Of a DNA stretch of 8,529 nucleotides, positions 7,393 through 8,529 are shown piece after piece. Within the stretch, counting starts at the first letter, position 1; the number at the start of each line of letters is the position of its first letter. Made by a program: the position numbers and the translations under genes. This stretch comes from an uncultured Clostridium sp. (lineage in GTDB: Bacteria; Bacillota; Clostridia; Lachnospirales; Lachnospiraceae). The stretch is taken from NCBI GenBank assembly GCA_900552885.1, contig USBM01000087.1:1-8529 (forward strand), read 5' to 3'. The notes under the pieces were generated by a model. It worked only from the letters and a program-made list of their open reading frames with translations, was not told where the DNA came from and made no database searches.

Positions 7393-7398
7393 AAGGAG
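7393..7398 (+). promoter_or_regulatory. Ribosome-binding site that sets the WYL regulator start
   Basis: AAGGAG lies ten bases before ATG 7409. The frame stays open back to TTG 7226, but that stretch has hairpins and a promoter, reads unlike protein and has no ribosome-binding site, so 7409 is the start. Confidence 0.8.
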
Positions 7399-7408
7399 AG
7401 ATAGAGAT

Positions 7409-8455
7409 ATGAATGACAAAATAAAGGATGTATCCGTTTCACAGAGACAAATCTACATATTATCGTTGTTGTCGCAAAATCCGAAAGGATATCTGGCAGA
7501 AGAGATCAGGGAGCGACTGCACCATTGGGACATTGATGTGACGAAACGTACAATTCAAAGAGATATTGATGAGTTATCGTTAAATTATGGAATTGGAGAA
7601 GAAGAACGGGCAGGTAAGACATATTATTATGCCGACAAATATACTCTTCAGAATGTCGATTTTACTATTGAAGATCTGGCATCGCTTGCATTTGCAAAGG
7701 AGATGTTAGGAACATATGAACATTTAGATATGGGACAGCATGCAATGGCGTTGATCGATAAGATTGTTGCCAATTCTGCATCACTGAATCAATTGCAGTT
7801 TGAGAAATTGTGTGGACATTTTCGCCAGGCAGGTGCGGATAAAAGATCGGTTGACACGGTAGACAGCCGGGTGGAGAAGCAGATCCAGAGTGCAATTGAC
7901 AGCCAGAGTAAGATTCAGATTTCCTATTACAGTTTCTCAAGTGATACAAGCAGCCAGCGCATTATCCATCCGTATCGATTGTTATTATTGGACGCTTTTC
8001 TGTGTGTAGAAGGATATTGTGAACTGCGTAAAGAAGTGCGTCGATTCCGGTTATCCAGAATTCAGGATATCCGGATATTGGATGAACATTTTACAGATCA
8101 GGAACAGGAGCCGGATACTTTTTTAAATCTGTCAGGTGATAAGAAGGAAGAGATTGAATTTGTGTTTACCGGGGAAAGCGTCCGGTATGTGAAAGAATTT
8201 GAAACCAAGCGGGCGAACCGCTTAGAGGAACAACCGGACGGTCTGCATTTCTATCAGACGGCGGCAATTGCACCGGATGTGATCCGATGGGTTCGCGGTT
8301 TTGGACCGGAGGTTGATGTTCGTAAACCGGAGTGGTTACGGGAGCAGTTGCTACAGGAAGCACAGCAAAGAATACACCCTTGCACAGCCAGTAATGTAGG
8401 TTATATGGTACATGCGCGTCCGCCACTTACGCTGTGCAAGGGTAATAGAAAATAA
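7409..8455 (+). CDS. HTH and WYL-domain transcription regulator
   Basis: The 348-residue protein has an N-terminal winged helix-turn-helix of the DeoR/HTH_11 type (about residues 10-75; VTKRTIQRDIDELS is the recognition-helix region), a linker, and a WYL domain (about 150-235). In the WYL motif, DAFLCVEGYC (195-204) replaces the usual W-Y-L by A-F-L, while the downstream RRFRLSRIQDI arginine segment is kept. A WCX-type C-terminal segment follows (IRWVRGFGPEVDVRKPEWL). Such proteins bind DNA as dimers and sense small ligands or nucleic acids through the WYL domain. Here it is a lone gene after the GH3 operon, with its own promoter and palindrome, so autoregulation is plausible; the target genes are unknown. 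The last 25 or so codons, from about 8374, lie in an inverted-repeat element and look foreign: family proteins usually end near LLQEAQQR. Confidence 0.9.
   Translation: MNDKIKDVSVSQRQIYILSLLSQNPKGYLAEEIRERLHHWDIDVTKRTIQRDIDELSLNYGIGEEERAGKTYYYADKYTLQNVDFTIEDLASLAFAKEMLGTYEHLDMGQHAMALIDKIVANSASLNQLQFEKLCGHFRQAGADKRSVDTVDSRVEKQIQSAIDSQSKIQISYYSFSSDTSSQRIIHPYRLLLLDAFLCVEGYCELRKEVRRFRLSRIQDIRILDEHFTDQEQEPDTFLNLSGDKKEEIEFVFTGESVRYVKEFETKRANRLEEQPDGLHFYQTAAIAPDVIRWVRGFGPEVDVRKPEWLREQLLQEAQQRIHPCTASNVGYMVHARPPLTLCKGNRK
8376..8443. repeat. 68-bp element with 13-bp perfect inverted repeats
   Basis: ACCCTTGCACAGC (8376-8388) is matched exactly by its reverse complement GCTGTGCAAGGGT (8431-8443), with 42 bases between. 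An inner ATGTA/TACAT pairing (8394-8398 with 8409-8413) adds to the fold. The element covers the last codons of the WYL gene and supplies its C-terminal tail. The 9-base core TGCAAGGGT recurs at 7235-7243, upstream of the same gene. It resembles a small non-autonomous repeat or a transcribed hairpin; no target-site duplication is evident. Confidence 0.6.
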
Positions 8456-8483
8456 AAAACGACAAGCATATGCTTGTCGTTTT
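8456..8483. terminator. Bidirectional intrinsic terminator
   Basis: A perfect 28-base palindrome with arms AAAACGACAAGCAT and ATGCTTGTCGTTTT starts directly after the WYL stop codon. The GC core of each arm is flanked by A and T runs, so it can end transcription of the WYL gene on the plus strand and of the tRNA gene on the minus strand. The tRNA side adds a further T5 run (complement of 8484-8488). Confidence 0.9.
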
Positions 8484-8488
8484 AAAAA

Positions 8489-8529
8489 CTGGGGTACAAG
8501 GATTCGAACCTTGAAATGACGGAGTCAGA
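8489..8529 (-). tRNA. trnQ: tRNA-Gln(CTG), 3' part, cut by the window end
   Basis: Read on the minus strand, the window holds the tRNA from base 33 to 73. The anticodon loop gives TCTGAC, with anticodon CTG (8526-8528) read as Gln. Then come the anticodon stem TCCGT (8519-8523), variable loop CATTT (8514-8518), T arm CAAGG/CCTTG with loop TTCGAAT (8497-8513), acceptor strand TACCCCA (8490-8496) and discriminator G (8489). TACCCCA plus G73 is typical of tRNA-Gln (5' strand TGGGGTA). CCA is not encoded; a T run and the terminator follow. The 5' half lies beyond the window, so the identity is strong but not complete. Confidence 0.9.

Noticed and set aside
7226..7408. N-terminal extension of the WYL protein from TTG 7226
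   Set aside because: The stretch holds a promoter, palindrome and hairpins, lacks a ribosome-binding site for TTG, and reads as low-complexity non-protein sequence; ATG 7409 has a good site.
7188..7410. CRISPR-like repeats
   Set aside because: The repeats are short, imperfect and irregularly spaced, and no cas gene is present.

Overview
The window looks like part of a chromosome from a low- to mid-GC Clostridia bacterium, most likely Lachnospiraceae. This rests on strong AGAAAGGA/AAGGAG ribosome-binding sites, A/T-ending codons with many ATA and TTA/TTG, compact same-strand operons, UGA used as an ordinary stop, and a tRNA gene without encoded CCA. No taxon was confirmed by a search.

Layout: positions 1-109 are the end of an upstream intergenic region with a possible 28-codon leader ORF. 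Positions 110-1396 are a CLC-type anion channel/antiporter gene of the GREG(A/T) class resembling CLC-F proteins, interrupted by one in-frame TGA at 362-364. Immediately downstream are a MoxR AAA+ ATPase (1418-2344), a membrane-anchored DUF58 protein (2389-3444), a multi-spanning transglutaminase-core protein (3499 or 3448-5934) and a membrane-anchored glycoside hydrolase family 3 protein of the NagZ-like group (5939-7180). Gaps are 4-54 nt and no terminator is visible between them, so these five genes look like one operon. A 228-nt intergenic region (7181-7408) follows. It carries a candidate promoter overlapping a palindrome and a folded leader that can form a three-way junction just before the ribosome-binding site of a WYL-domain transcription regulator (7409-8455). 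The 3' end of that gene lies in a 68-bp element with 13-bp perfect inverted repeats. A 28-bp perfect palindrome with flanking A and T runs then serves as a bidirectional terminator between the regulator and a convergent, window-truncated tRNA-Gln(CTG) gene on the minus strand.

How the genes may work together: MoxR ATPase, DUF58 and membrane transglutaminase-core genes form a widely conserved trio. MoxR and DUF58 probably act at the cytoplasmic face as a chaperone/assembly pair, and the transglutaminase-like domain lies outside the membrane with an intact Cys-His-Glu triad. The GH3 enzyme, translationally coupled to it, would act on N-acetylglucosaminides or related glycans in the same extracytoplasmic space, so a cell-envelope role is the simplest reading. 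The broken CLC gene at the head of the operon adds an ion-transport function that may be lost or made from a split gene.

The most interesting points are the single stop in the CLC gene with a chance or real internal restart site, the Asp-to-Asn change in the GH3 catalytic dyad, the folded leader of the WYL gene with mutually exclusive pairings, and the inverted-repeat element fused to the WYL C-terminus. I saw no CRISPR array, transposase, phage gene or obvious defence system. No gene-free stretch exceeds 300 bases.
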